Of a stretch of DNA of 64,000 nt, positions 16,418-25,150 are shown piece after piece. A program made the position numbers and the translations under genes. The notes beneath the pieces are model-generated. The model did not search any database, was not told the origin of the DNA, and saw only the letters and a list, made by a program, of their open reading frames with translations. The stretch lies in contig NZ_ARVW01000001.1 in assembly GCF_000384315.1 (NCBI RefSeq), forward strand, positions 6,200,157 through 6,264,156. The letters are read 5' to 3'. Each line of letters opens with the position of its first letter. The stretch's first letter is position 1. The stretch comes from Amycolatopsis nigrescens CSC17Ta-90 (GTDB lineage Bacteria > Actinomycetota > Actinomycetes > Mycobacteriales > Pseudonocardiaceae).

Positions 16418-18670
16418 ATGAGACGAACCCTGCATAGACTGTTCGGCGTAATGGCCGCGGTGGTGCTGGCCGGCACCACAGCGGTCGCCGTGAACGCCCC
16501 GGCACAGGCGGCCGGCGGACTCGGCGCCGCCTTCACCCTGACCGGGAACACCGGTTCCTACACCGTCACCAACAAGAGCTCCGCGGCGATCACCGGTTGG
16601 TCGGTCAGCTTCGAGCTGCCGGCCGGGGTCACCGCCAGCACCGGTGAGAACGGCACGGTCAGCCAGACCGGCACCCAGGTCACGCTGACCCCCGCCTACT
16701 ACATCAACACCCTGCAGCCAGGGCGGTCCACCCATCCGTACAACCCGACGTTCCGGCTCAGCTCGCCGGTGACCCCGACCAGCTGCCGGGTGGACGACGC
16801 GAACTGCGACGGCTCGGCGGACACCGCACCGGCCGCGCCGGGAAACCTCCGGGTGACCGTGAAGACGACCAAGACCGTGACACTGGCCTGGGACGCGGCG
16901 AAACCGGGCTCCCTGCCGGTGACCGGCTACGACCTCTACCGCGGCGGCACGCTCGCCGCCTCGGTCCCCGGCACCACGGCCACCGTTTCCGGGCTGACGC
17001 CCAACACCGAGTACACCTTCACCGTGGTGGCCAAGGACCGCAAGGGCACCGCCTCGCCGGCCAGCGCCCCCGCGGTGGTGCGCACCAACAACCCCGGCGA
17101 TGACACCCAGGCGCCCACCGTGCCGGGAAACCTGCGCTCGACCGCGGTGGACGCGGGCAGTGTCTCTCTCGCCTGGAACGCGGCCACGGACAACACCGGG
17201 GTGGTCGCCTACGACGTCTACACCGACGCGAAACTGGCGCTCACCGTCACCGGGACCACGGCGAAGGTGACCGGACTCGCGCCGTCCACCAAGTACGGCT
17301 TCACCGTCCGCGCCCGTGACGGCTTCGACAACACGTCGGCCGCCGGCACCCCGCTCGTGGTGACCACCAGCGACATAGTCAACGGCCACGCCAAGGTCGC
17401 GTACTTCGTGCAGTGGGGCATCTACGGCCGCCAGTACTTCGTGCGCAACCTCGACACCAGTGGCGCGGCGGCGAAGCTGACCCACATCAACTACGCCTTC
17501 GGCAACATCGACCCGGTCAACCTGACCTGCCTCCACGGCGTCACCAAGGGCACCTCGCCGAATCCGCAGGACCCCAACCAGGGCGACGGCGCCGGGGACG
17601 CGGAAGCCGACTACAGCAGGCCGATGTCCGCCGGGCAGTCGGTGGACGGGGTCGGCGACACCGGCTGGGAAACCTTGCGCGGCAACTACAACCAGCTGAA
17701 GAAGCTGAAGGCCAAGCACCCGCACCTGAAGGTGCTGATCTCACTCGGCGGCTGGACCTACTCGAAGTACTTCTCGGACGTGGCCGCCACCGACGCGTCC
17801 CGCCGCAAGTTCGTCAGCTCCTGCCTGGACACCTACATCAAGGGCAACCTGCCCTCGTACAACAACGCGGGCGGGCCGGGCACGGCGGCCGGCATCTTCG
17901 ACGGGATCGACCTGGACTGGGAATGGCCCGGCGCGGAAGGCCATGCGGGCAACCACTTCAGCCCGGCGGACAAGCGGAACAACAGCCTGCTGATGGCGGA
18001 GTTCCGGCGCCAGCTCGACGAGTTGGGCGCGCAGAACGGCAAGCGGTACCAGCTCACCGCGTTCACCCCGGCCGACCCCGGCAAGATCGACGCCGGCTGG
18101 GAGCTGGCCGAGGCGGCCAAGTCGCTGGACATCTTCAACGTCCAGGGCTACGACTTCCACGGCTCGGGCAGCGACAACTCGTGGGAGCCGAACCGCACCG
18201 GTCACCAGGGCAACCTCTACCCGGACGTGGACGACCCGTACGCCGTCCGCTTCAGCGTGGAGAACACCGTCGACACCTACCTGAAGGCCGGGGTGAGCCC
18301 GCGGAAGCTGACCCTGGGACTGGCGTTCTACGGGCGCGGCTGGCAGGGCGTCGCCGATGGCGGCAAACAGGGTGAGTGGCAGTCCGCCAACGGGGCCGCG
18401 CCCGGCCAGTTCGCGGAGGAGGCCGGTACCCGCGGCTACGCCAACCTGATGGCCAGCGTGCCGAACTGCACGGCGCGCCACGACGAGGCCGCGGTGGCCA
18501 GCTTCTGCTACACCGGCAACGGCGGGCAGTGGTGGACCTTCGACGACCCGTGGTCGATCGCGAAGAAGACCGCCTGGATCAAGAGCAAGGGCCTCCTCGG
18601 CGCGATGGCGTGGGAGATGTCCGGCGACACCGGCTCCCTCATGTCCGCCGTCGACTCCGGCCTCCGCTAA
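16418..18670 (+). CDS. secreted GH18 chitinase with CBM2-like and two FnIII domains
   Basis: This 750-residue exoenzyme hydrolyses chitin. A Sec signal peptide occupies about residues 1-32 (cleavage near AQAA). A CBM2-like carbohydrate-binding domain follows at about 33-130 ('TNKSSAAITGWSVSFELP'), ending at a Cys pair. Two fibronectin type III domains span about 135-225 and 230-320. The GH18 catalytic domain runs from about 328 to the end, with the DxxDxDxE motif at D495-E502 ('DGIDLDWE'). The ATG at 16418 is preceded by GGGAGCAGCA and by two DasR-type boxes, so induction by chitin-derived amino sugars is likely. It ends 13 bases before a hairpin repeat. Confidence 0.93.
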   Translation: MRRTLHRLFGVMAAVVLAGTTAVAVNAPAQAAGGLGAAFTLTGNTGSYTVTNKSSAAITGWSVSFELPAGVTASTGENGTVSQTGTQVTLTPAYYINTLQPGRSTHPYNPTFRLSSPVTPTSCRVDDANCDGSADTAPAAPGNLRVTVKTTKTVTLAWDAAKPGSLPVTGYDLYRGGTLAASVPGTTATVSGLTPNTEYTFTVVAKDRKGTASPASAPAVVRTNNPGDDTQAPTVPGNLRSTAVDAGSVSLAWNAATDNTGVVAYDVYTDAKLALTVTGTTAKVTGLAPSTKYGFTVRARDGFDNTSAAGTPLVVTTSDIVNGHAKVAYFVQWGIYGRQYFVRNLDTSGAAAKLTHINYAFGNIDPVNLTCLHGVTKGTSPNPQDPNQGDGAGDAEADYSRPMSAGQSVDGVGDTGWETLRGNYNQLKKLKAKHPHLKVLISLGGWTYSKYFSDVAATDASRRKFVSSCLDTYIKGNLPSYNNAGGPGTAAGIFDGIDLDWEWPGAEGHAGNHFSPADKRNNSLLMAEFRRQLDELGAQNGKRYQLTAFTPADPGKIDAGWELAEAAKSLDIFNVQGYDFHGSGSDNSWEPNRTGHQGNLYPDVDDPYAVRFSVENTVDTYLKAGVSPRKLTLGLAFYGRGWQGVADGGKQGEWQSANGAAPGQFAEEAGTRGYANLMASVPNCTARHDEAAVASFCYTGNGGQWWTFDDPWSIAKKTAWIKSKGLLGAMAWEMSGDTGSLMSAVDSGLR

Positions 18671-18682
18671 CGGTCCGCCTTT

Positions 18683-18737
18683 GTCCGTGCAGGGCACCTT
18701 GCCTACCTCCAACGTAGGCAAGGTGCCCTTCACGGAC
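18683..18737. repeat. dispersed hairpin repeat, copy 2 (bidirectional terminator)
   Basis: 24-base arms with one mismatch and a 7-base loop (CTCCAAC). The stem core is the same as at 9151-9199 and 28142-28196. It sits between the convergent chitinase and GCS2-ligase genes, exactly where a two-way terminator is expected. Confidence 0.78.
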
Positions 18738-18750
18738 GCGCCGGAAGCGG

Positions 18751-19890
18751 TCAGGGGCGGGGGATGCCGTCGCGCATCTCGGCGATGAGGGAGGCGACGA
18801 CGGCTTTGAGGCTGCCGTTGCACTGACTCGCCACCGCGCGCTGCCGCCGGTAGCTCGCGCCGCAGGTCAGGATCGTCTCCACGCCGCGGAGCTCGTCCGC
18901 GCAGTCCAGCCGCTTGGCCACCGGCTCCAGCCGGTTCAGCAGCTCGAGCACGTCGTCGGTGACCAGCCGCTCACGGCCGGCCGCGTCCAGGATGATGATC
19001 GCGTCGGTGCCGTACCGCGCGGCACGCCACTTGTTCTCCTGGATGTGCCACGGCGGCAGCGTCGGCAGGGTTTCCCCGGCGTCGAGCCGCACGCTGAAGT
19101 CGTCCACCAGGCACTGGGTGAGCGCGGTGATCGCGGCGACCTCCTCCAGGGTGGGCAGCCCGTCGCACACCCGCATCTCGATGGTGCCGAAATGCGGCGC
19201 CGGCCGGATGTCCCAGCGGATCTCGGAGAAGTGGTCGATCACCCCGGTGACGAACATGTCGTCCACATAGCTCTCCAGCTCCGCCCAGCTGGCGAACTGG
19301 AACGGCAGCCCGGCGGTGGGCAGCTGCTGGAACATCAGCGCTCGGTTGGAGGCGTACCCGGTGTCCTCCGCGCCCCAGAACGGCGAGGACGCGGACAGCG
19401 CCTGCAGGTGCGGCGCGTAGTTGAGCAGGCCGTCCAGCACCGGCAGCACCTTGTCGCGGTGGTCGATGCCGACGTGCACGTGCACCCCGTAGATCAGCAT
19501 CTGCCTGCCCCACCACTGGGTGCGGTCGATCAGCTTGGCGTAGCGCTCCTTGTCCGTCACCTTCTGCTGGTACCAGGTGGAGAACGGATGGGTGCCGGCG
19601 GAGAACAGCTCGACCCCCAGCGGGTCGGTCACCGAGTGCAGCAGGTCCAGTGACTCGCCGAGGTCGGCCGCCACCTCGCGGACCGTGCGGCACACCCCGG
19701 TGATGATCTCGATGGTGTTCAGCAGCAGTTCCTGCTTGACCTTGGGATGCTCCTCCGCGTCGGCAGGGCGGATCTCGTCCAGGATCCGCTCCGCCACCGA
19801 GGCCAGCTCACCGCTGCGCCGGTCCACCAGCGCGAGTTCCCACTCTGCGCCGACCGTGGACCGGCGCGAAGGGGTGAACTCGATGTCCAT
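18751..19890 (-). CDS. glutamate--cysteine ligase family 2 (YbdK-type carboxylate-amine ligase)
   Basis: This 379-residue GCS2-family enzyme would form a gamma-glutamyl peptide bond using ATP. It has 'TVGAEWELALVDRRSGEL' near residue 12 (substrate/metal Glu), 'KQELLLNTIEIITGVC' near 52 and 'GVHVHVGIDHRD' near 134, all typical of the group. Actinomycetes make ergothioneine and mycothiol rather than glutathione. YbdK-type members show only weak glutamate-cysteine ligase activity in other bacteria, so the physiological substrate is open. It is convergent with the chitinase and lies 23 bases downstream of a small membrane-protein gene. Confidence 0.88.
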   Translation of the reverse strand: MDIEFTPSRRSTVGAEWELALVDRRSGELASVAERILDEIRPADAEEHPKVKQELLLNTIEIITGVCRTVREVAADLGESLDLLHSVTDPLGVELFSAGTHPFSTWYQQKVTDKERYAKLIDRTQWWGRQMLIYGVHVHVGIDHRDKVLPVLDGLLNYAPHLQALSASSPFWGAEDTGYASNRALMFQQLPTAGLPFQFASWAELESYVDDMFVTGVIDHFSEIRWDIRPAPHFGTIEMRVCDGLPTLEEVAAITALTQCLVDDFSVRLDAGETLPTLPPWHIQENKWRAARYGTDAIIILDAAGRERLVTDDVLELLNRLEPVAKRLDCADELRGVETILTCGASYRRQRAVASQCNGSLKAVVASLIAEMRDGIPRP

Positions 19891-19913
19891 GCCGCGAGTT
19901 TCTCGCGAAACGG

Positions 19914-20426
19914 TCAGACCTGCGCGCCGGTGGAGGGGTCCGCGCCGTCCGGCGGACCCTGTTTCACCCGGAGGAGCAACAGGGCCAGTCCGATCGCCAG
20001 TGACAGGATGCCCAGCGGCACGGCCAGCGTCTCGCCGATGCCAACGACCCCCGGCGCGATCAGCAGCAGCAGGCCGACCACGAAGAACAACAGCACGATG
20101 AAGGCGCCTTTGCGCGGCTTCGGCAGTGGCGGCGGCTCCGGCGGTACGTAGTGCTCTTCCTCGTCCGCGCCGCTCGTCGGTTCCTTGCCGAGCAGGGTGG
20201 CGTCCCAGTCGGTGCCGCCGGTCCGCCAGCCGGTCGCGGTGGCGGCCGGTGGCTCGGGGTCAGGAGGTTTCGGCTTCTCCGGTTTGGTGGCTGTGCTGTC
20301 TTCGCTGTCTTCGACGTCTGAAACCAGGTTCCCGACGCCCTCCGCGCGGAGGTCGGCCACGATCGCGGCGAACGTGGCGTCCACGTCCACATCGTCCGGT
20401 CCATCACTGTCGAAGTTGCGGTTCAC
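19914..20426 (-). CDS. acidic membrane protein with two C-terminal helices
   Basis: This 170-residue protein has a long acidic, Pro-rich cytoplasmic part (Asp/Glu runs at residues 5-50, 'PEKPKPPDPEPP' near 50-60 and 'HYVPPEPPPLPKP' near 92-104), followed by two hydrophobic helices at about 108-130 and 133-152 and a short tail. The 'YVPPEPPPLP' signature recurs in actinobacterial membrane proteins next to conserved metabolic genes. Its start overlaps the stop of the alpha/beta hydrolase gene (ATGA), so the two are coupled. Function unknown. Confidence 0.8.
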   Translation of the reverse strand: MNRNFDSDGPDDVDVDATFAAIVADLRAEGVGNLVSDVEDSEDSTATKPEKPKPPDPEPPAATATGWRTGGTDWDATLLGKEPTSGADEEEHYVPPEPPPLPKPRKGAFIVLLFFVVGLLLLIAPGVVGIGETLAVPLGILSLAIGLALLLLRVKQGPPDGADPSTGAQV

Positions 20427-21193
20427 GAGGCACCGACCTGCCCGGCTCTGCGCACCGAGTGCACGAACTCCACGCTGCGCTGGAAGATCAGCGGCGCGTC
20501 GTTGTCCAGGGTTGCGACATGGAAACTGTTCTCCAGCAGTACCTCGGTCCGGTCCGTGCTGCGCACGCCGTCGAGGATGATCCGTGAGTTCACCGGCTCC
20601 ACCACATGGTCAACGACCGAGTGCAGCAGGAGCAATGGCTGGGTTACCTTCGGCAGGTCGGCGCGGACCAGCCGCCACAGCCGGCTCAGGCTGGCCGCGG
20701 CCCGGACCGGCACCCGCGGGTAGGCCAGCTCGGTCGCCCCCGGTTTGGCGATGTCGCCGGCCAGCCCCTTGACCGAGGGCAGCGTCCTGGCCAGCACCGG
20801 GAGCAGGCGGGCGTCCCAGCGCAAGGTGGTCACCGACGGGTTGACCAGCACCAGCCCGGCGATCCGGTCGCCGAACTCCTGGGCCAGCCGCAGCGTCAGG
20901 GTGCCGCCCATGGACTGGCCGAAGACGAACACCGAGGTGCAGGTTTCGGCCAGTGCGAGCAGCTCGGTGCGCACGCAGCCGTACCAGTCCTGCCAGGTGG
21001 TCCGGTTCATCTCCTGCCACGTGGTGCCGTGCCCTGGCAGCCGCGGTCCGCGCACGGTGAAACCGGCGTCCGCGAGGTGCTCGCCCCAGGGCCGCATGCT
21101 CTGCGGACTGCCGGTGAAGCCGTGGCAGAGCAGCACGCCGACCGCACCGGAGCCGGTGTGCGAGAACGGTTCCGCACCGGGGAGCACGGGCAT
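20423..21193 (-). CDS. alpha/beta hydrolase, carboxylesterase / monoacylglycerol lipase-like
   Basis: This 256-residue serine hydrolase has the oxyanion strand 'GVLLCHGFTGSP' near residue 18, the nucleophile elbow 'GQSMGG' near 92-97, an acid in 'LLLHSVVDHVV' and the catalytic His in 'NSFHVATLDND' near 228. The pattern matches the Est30-like carboxylesterase group, which acts on short acyl esters or monoglycerides. The ATG at 21193 was chosen because the hydrolase fold begins there; longer in-frame extension upstream has no homology-like features. It is coupled to the following membrane-protein gene by a 4-base overlap. Confidence 0.85.
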   Translation of the reverse strand: MPVLPGAEPFSHTGSGAVGVLLCHGFTGSPQSMRPWGEHLADAGFTVRGPRLPGHGTTWQEMNRTTWQDWYGCVRTELLALAETCTSVFVFGQSMGGTLTLRLAQEFGDRIAGLVLVNPSVTTLRWDARLLPVLARTLPSVKGLAGDIAKPGATELAYPRVPVRAAASLSRLWRLVRADLPKVTQPLLLLHSVVDHVVEPVNSRIILDGVRSTDRTEVLLENSFHVATLDNDAPLIFQRSVEFVHSVRRAGQVGAS

Positions 21194-21408
21194 GCTCGGT
21201 CGCCTTCCCTCGGGCCAGTCGTGGCGTCTATCGTCGCATGGCGGAGCCGGGTTGTGGGCGCGTGGCGGCCAACCCGTCCGATCTGCCACGATGTGACCTT
21301 GCTCGCGAGCGCCACGCAACCGGGGGGCAGACGTTGTGCGCCTGCCCACCCTGTTCGTAGGCTTGCTGATCAGGCCGAAGGTCAGGGCAGCTAGGAGGGC
21401 TTGTCGCG

Positions 21409-22170
21409 GTGCTTTACCGGTTGATGAAGTACGTGCTGCTGGGGCCTCTGCTCAAGCTGCTCTGGCCGACCAAGGTCACCGGCGCGGAGAACATCCCGGA
21501 GACCGGCGGCGCCATTCTGGCCAGCAATCACCTCGCCGTCGCCGACTCGTTCTTCATGCCGATCCGGGTGCGCCGAATGGTGACCTTCCCGGCGAAACAG
21601 GAGTATTTCACCGAAAAAGGCATCAAGGGGCGGCTCAAGAAGGCGTTCTTCACCGGCGTCGGGCAGTTCCCGATCGACCGTTCCAGCGGTTCGGCCGCGC
21701 AGGCCGCGCTGGACACCGCGATCCGACTGCTCCGCGAAGGCAGGCTACTCGGCATCTACCCGGAGGGCACCCGTTCCCCGGACGGGCGGCTGTACAAGGG
21801 AAAGACCGGGGTCGCCCGGATCGCGCTGGAGGCGGGCACGCCGGTCATCCCGGTGGCCATGATCGGCACCGACCGGGTCAACCCGATCGGATCCAAGATG
21901 TGGTGGCCGCGCCGGCTGGAGGTTCGGTTCGGCAAGCCGCTGGACTTCTCCCGGTACGAGGGCCTTTCCGGGGACCGTTTCGTGGAGCGCTCGATCACCG
22001 ACGAGATCATGTACGCCCTGATGGAGCTTTCCGGCCAGGAATACGTGGACATCTACGCGGCGAAGGCCAAGGAACTGATGGCCGCCGAGCAGGCCGGGGT
22101 CTCCCCGGCGGTGCCGCCGCAGCCTTCCGGCCGGGACGCCGACCGGGTGCCGGAAACCAAGGCCGGTTAA
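21409..22170 (+). CDS. plsC: 1-acyl-sn-glycerol-3-phosphate acyltransferase
   Basis: This 253-residue PlsC-family enzyme adds the second acyl chain to lysophosphatidic acid in phospholipid synthesis, at the inner face of the membrane. Motif I is 'SNHLAVADSFF' near residues 42-52 (the HxxxxD form, with His and Asp present) and motif III is 'GIYPEGTRSPDG' near 116-127. The GTG start gives an N-terminal amphipathic segment ('LYRLMKYVLLGPLLKLLW'). The C-terminal 30 residues are Pro/Ala-rich and probably disordered. The neighbourhood recalls mycobacterial Rv2182c. It is divergent from the hydrolase gene across about 215 bases. Confidence 0.9.
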   Translation: MLYRLMKYVLLGPLLKLLWPTKVTGAENIPETGGAILASNHLAVADSFFMPIRVRRMVTFPAKQEYFTEKGIKGRLKKAFFTGVGQFPIDRSSGSAAQAALDTAIRLLREGRLLGIYPEGTRSPDGRLYKGKTGVARIALEAGTPVIPVAMIGTDRVNPIGSKMWWPRRLEVRFGKPLDFSRYEGLSGDRFVERSITDEIMYALMELSGQEYVDIYAAKAKELMAAEQAGVSPAVPPQPSGRDADRVPETKAG

Positions 22171-22202
22171 CCGCGCCGACGGCCCCGCACTAGGGTTCCC
22201 CG

Positions 22203-22703
22203 GTGCGATTTTTCTACGACACGGAATTCATCGAGGACGGCGTGACGATCGACCTGGTCTCGATCGGTGTCGTGGACGAAAAGGGCCGCGAGTTCTACGC
22301 GGTCTCCACCGAGTTCGACCCCGGCCGCGCCGGCCCGTGGGTGCGGGACAACGTGCTGCCGAAGCTGCCGTCGCCGGCGGAGAAGGCATGGCGCTCCCGC
22401 GAGCGGATCCGCGCCGACCTGCTCGAGTTCCTCGGCAAGCCGCCGGGCGGGATCGAGCTGTGGGCCTGGTTCGCCGCCTACGACCACGTCGCGCTGGCGC
22501 AGCTGTGGGGACCGATGCCCGCCCTGCCGCGCCAGCTGCCCCGGTTCACCCGCGACCTGCGTCAGCGCTGGGAGGACGTGGGCAAGCCGAAGCTGCCGTC
22601 GCCGCCGACGGACGCCCATGACGCGCTCGCCGACGCCAAGCACAACCTGGAACGCTGGCAGATCATCGAGGACGTCCGCCGTCAGCGCGGCTTCAACCGC
22701 TAG
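22203..22703 (+). CDS. 3'-5' exoribonuclease, Rv2179c-like (DEDDh)
   Basis: This 166-residue RNase-T-fold protein belongs to the group typified by mycobacterial Rv2179c. The first acidic pair is 'FFYDTEFIEDG' at residues 2-12, and the last is in 'DAHDALADAKHN' near 140-151, giving the DEDDh set. Such enzymes trim 3' overhangs of RNA. It follows the acyltransferase gene by 32 bases in the same direction and is convergent with the DAHP synthase gene. The GTG start leaves only one residue before the first strand, as in relatives. Confidence 0.88.
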   Translation: MRFFYDTEFIEDGVTIDLVSIGVVDEKGREFYAVSTEFDPGRAGPWVRDNVLPKLPSPAEKAWRSRERIRADLLEFLGKPPGGIELWAWFAAYDHVALAQLWGPMPALPRQLPRFTRDLRQRWEDVGKPKLPSPPTDAHDALADAKHNLERWQIIEDVRRQRGFNR

Positions 22704-22724
22704 GCCCGAGGGGCGAATAGTCGG

Positions 22725-23846
22725 CTATTTGCCCTGGCGGCGGGCGGCGACTCCGTCGGCGAGCTGGTCGAGCAGGCCGGCGGTGGACGGCCAGTCCAGG
22801 CAGGCGTCGGTGATGCTCTGCCCGTAGGTGAGCTCGCCGGCGCGGCCGAGGGTGAGGTCCTGGCGTCCCGCCTCCAGGAAGCTCTCCATCATCACCCCGG
22901 CGATGCCGCGCTCGCCTTCGCCGATCCGTGCCGCCAGCTCGCTGACCACCCCGCCCTGGCGGAGGTGGTCCTTGCCGCTGTTGCCGTGGCTGGCGTCGAT
23001 GATCACCCGCTCCGGCAGCCCGCCGTCGCGCAGCCTGGCCAGGGTGCCGGACACGGTCTCCCGGTCGTAGTTGGGCCCGGCGGCGCTGCCGCGGAGGATC
23101 ACGTGGCAGTCCGGGTTGCCGGAGGTGTGCAGCAGCGCGGCCAGCCCGTCGGCGTTGATCCCGGCGAACACGTGCCCGGCCGCGGCCGCGCGGGTGGCGT
23201 CCACCGCGACCTGGATGTCGCCCTCGGTCGAGTTCTTGATGCCGACCGGCATGGACAACGCGCTGCACAGCTGCCGGTGCACCTGGCTGGCCGCGGTGCG
23301 CGCGCCGATCGAACCCCAGGTGACCGTGTCCGCGATGAACTGCGGGGTGATCGGGTCGAGGAACTCGCAACCGACCGGCAGGCCGAGCGCGGTGATGTCC
23401 AGCAGCAGCCTGCGGGCCATCCGCAGCCCGGAGTTCACCGCGAAGCTGCCGTCCAGCGCCGGGTCGTTGATCAGGCCCTTCCAGCCGAGCGTGGTACGCG
23501 GTTTCTCGAAGTAGACCCGCATGACCACGTGCAGCCGGTCGCGCAGCGCCGCCGTCTTCTCCGCCAGTCGCCTGGCGTAGTCGAGCGCTGCCTCGGGGTC
23601 GTGCACCGAGCACGGGCCGACCACGACGATCAGCCGGTCGTCCTGGCCGTTGAGGATCTCGACGGTGTCCGCGCGACCCTTTTGCACGACTTCGGCGCAC
23701 GGCACGTCCATCGGGTGCTCCTGCCGGAGCAGGGCGGGGGAGATCAGCGGGCTGATGCTGGTGGTCCGCTGGTTGTCCAGCGCCTGCCGCGGATCGGCGG
23801 AGGTCGTGCTGGACGCGGTTGTTTCAGCGGACAGGGCGGGTGCCAT
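22725..23846 (-). CDS. aroG: 3-deoxy-7-phosphoheptulonate synthase, class I
   Basis: This 373-residue enzyme condenses phosphoenolpyruvate with erythrose-4-phosphate in the first step of aromatic amino-acid synthesis. It is the AroF/G/H class, shown by 'VVVGPCSVHDPEAALDYARR' near residue 73, 'YFEKPRTTLGWKGL' near 108, 'SVG/SIGARTAASQVHRQL' near 183 and 'DASHGNSGKDHLRQ' near 283. Mycobacterial Rv2178c, found at a comparable place, is a class II enzyme, so this is not a simple orthologue. I chose the ATG at 23846, preceded by AAAGGAAG; an in-frame TTG lies 45 bases upstream. A leader reading frame with aromatic codons precedes it. Confidence 0.93.
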   Translation of the reverse strand: MAPALSAETTASSTTSADPRQALDNQRTTSISPLISPALLRQEHPMDVPCAEVVQKGRADTVEILNGQDDRLIVVVGPCSVHDPEAALDYARRLAEKTAALRDRLHVVMRVYFEKPRTTLGWKGLINDPALDGSFAVNSGLRMARRLLLDITALGLPVGCEFLDPITPQFIADTVTWGSIGARTAASQVHRQLCSALSMPVGIKNSTEGDIQVAVDATRAAAAGHVFAGINADGLAALLHTSGNPDCHVILRGSAAGPNYDRETVSGTLARLRDGGLPERVIIDASHGNSGKDHLRQGGVVSELAARIGEGERGIAGVMMESFLEAGRQDLTLGRAGELTYGQSITDACLDWPSTAGLLDQLADGVAARRQGK

Positions 23847-23927
23847 GACGGAGGGCTTCCTTTCTGCAAGCCGCTCCGCCGAAGACCTCAACGAACCGGC
23901 TTGGGATCCGGCTCGGAGGGTGGGATG

Positions 23928-23993
23928 TCAGCGCGCGGCGTCGCCGGCTGGCCCACCCGGGGCCGGCCTGCTAAACCAGAAATAGCGCTGCAT
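23928..23993 (-). promoter_or_regulatory. aromatic-rich leader peptide, candidate attenuator of DAHP synthase
   Basis: A 21-codon reading frame upstream of the DAHP synthase begins MQRYFWFSRPAPGG. Codons 4-7 read Tyr-Phe-Trp-Phe, covering all three end products of the pathway. Its stop lies 81 bases before the synthase ATG. Between them, GAGCCGG and CCGGTTC can pair as a 7-bp stem with one G-U pair. This is the layout of ribosome-mediated attenuation. No strong ribosome-binding site is visible before the leader ATG, so it may be leaderless. Confidence 0.7.
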
Positions 23994-24109
23994 GCCGCCG
24001 ACTGTAGCAGGCGGTCTGACAGGGTCCGCACCGGTTCCTGCAACGATCAAGTGGTTTCCCGCTATCCTGGCGCCGAAAAGTGTGACGCAGGACAAATGCG
24101 GAGGTTTTG

Positions 24110-25135
24110 ATGCGAGTCGGTGTGCTGACCGGCGGTGGCGACTGCCCCGGACTGAACGCGGTGATCCGCGCGGTGGTCCGCAAGGGCATCGAGGTGCACG
24201 ACTGGGAGCTCGTCGGCTTCCGCAATGGCTGGCAGGGTCCGCTCAACGGGGAGAGCAGGCCGCTCGGCCTGAACGACGTCGAGGACATCCTCACCCGCGG
24301 TGGCACGATCCTCCGCTCGTCGAGGACCAATCCGTACAAAGTGGACGGTGGGGTGGACAGGATCAGGTCCGTGCTCGCCGAGCAGAAGGTGGACGCGCTG
24401 ATCGCCATCGGCGGCGAGGACACCCTCGGCGTGGCCAAGCGGCTCACCGATGACGGCATCGGCGTGGTCGGCGTGCCCAAGACCATCGACAACGACCTCG
24501 GCGCCACCGACTACACCTTCGGTTTCGACACCGCGGTGCACATCGCCACCGAGGCGATCGACCGGCTGCACACCACCGCCGAGTCGCACCACCGCGCGCT
24601 GGTGGTCGAGGTGATGGGCCGGCACGCCGGCTGGATCGCGCTGCACTCCGGGCTGGCCGGCGGCGCGAGCGTGATCCTGGTGCCGGAGCGGCAGTTCTCC
24701 GTGGACCAGGTGGTGGAGTGGGTCGAGCGCCGGTTCGAGCGCGAGTACGCGCCGATCATCGTGGTGGCCGAGGGCGCGCTGCCCGAGGGCGGCGAAGAGA
24801 AGCTGCTGACCGGTGAGAAGGACGCCTTCGGGCACGTCCGGCTCGGCGGCATCGGCACCTGGCTGGCCGAGGAGATAGCGGCCCGCACCGGCAAGGAGTC
24901 GCGCGCGGTCGTGCTTGGCCACACCCAGCGCGGCGGCACCCCGACCGCCTACGACCGGGTGCTGGCCACCCGGTTCGGCCTGCACGCGGTGGACGCGGTG
25001 GCGGACGGCGACTTCGGCGTGATGGTGGCGCTGCGCGGCACCGACATCGTCCGGGTCAAGCTGGCCGAGGCCACCGCCGAGCTGAAGACGGTGCCCGCCG
25101 AGCGCTACGAAGAGGCCGAAGTCTTCTTCGGCTGA
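24110..25135 (+). CDS. pfp: 6-phosphofructokinase, pyrophosphate-type
   Basis: This 341-residue enzyme phosphorylates fructose-6-phosphate. The donor site reads G101-G102-E103-D104-T105. Asp at position 104, instead of the Gly of ATP-dependent PFKs, is the known mark of pyrophosphate dependence, as in the Amycolatopsis methanolica enzyme. Other motifs are 'GVLTGGGDCPGLNAVIRA' at the N-terminus, 'PKTIDNDL' near 127 (with the catalytic Asp) and 'VMGRHAGWIA' near 169. The ATG at 24110 is preceded by GGAGG. The reaction would be reversible, so the enzyme could serve both glycolysis and gluconeogenesis. It ends 15 bases before a long hairpin. Confidence 0.92.
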   Translation: MRVGVLTGGGDCPGLNAVIRAVVRKGIEVHDWELVGFRNGWQGPLNGESRPLGLNDVEDILTRGGTILRSSRTNPYKVDGGVDRIRSVLAEQKVDALIAIGGEDTLGVAKRLTDDGIGVVGVPKTIDNDLGATDYTFGFDTAVHIATEAIDRLHTTAESHHRALVVEVMGRHAGWIALHSGLAGGASVILVPERQFSVDQVVEWVERRFEREYAPIIVVAEGALPEGGEEKLLTGEKDAFGHVRLGGIGTWLAEEIAARTGKESRAVVLGHTQRGGTPTAYDRVLATRFGLHAVDAVADGDFGVMVALRGTDIVRVKLAEATAELKTVPAERYEEAEVFFG

Positions 25136-25150
25136 TTCCGTTTCGAACGT

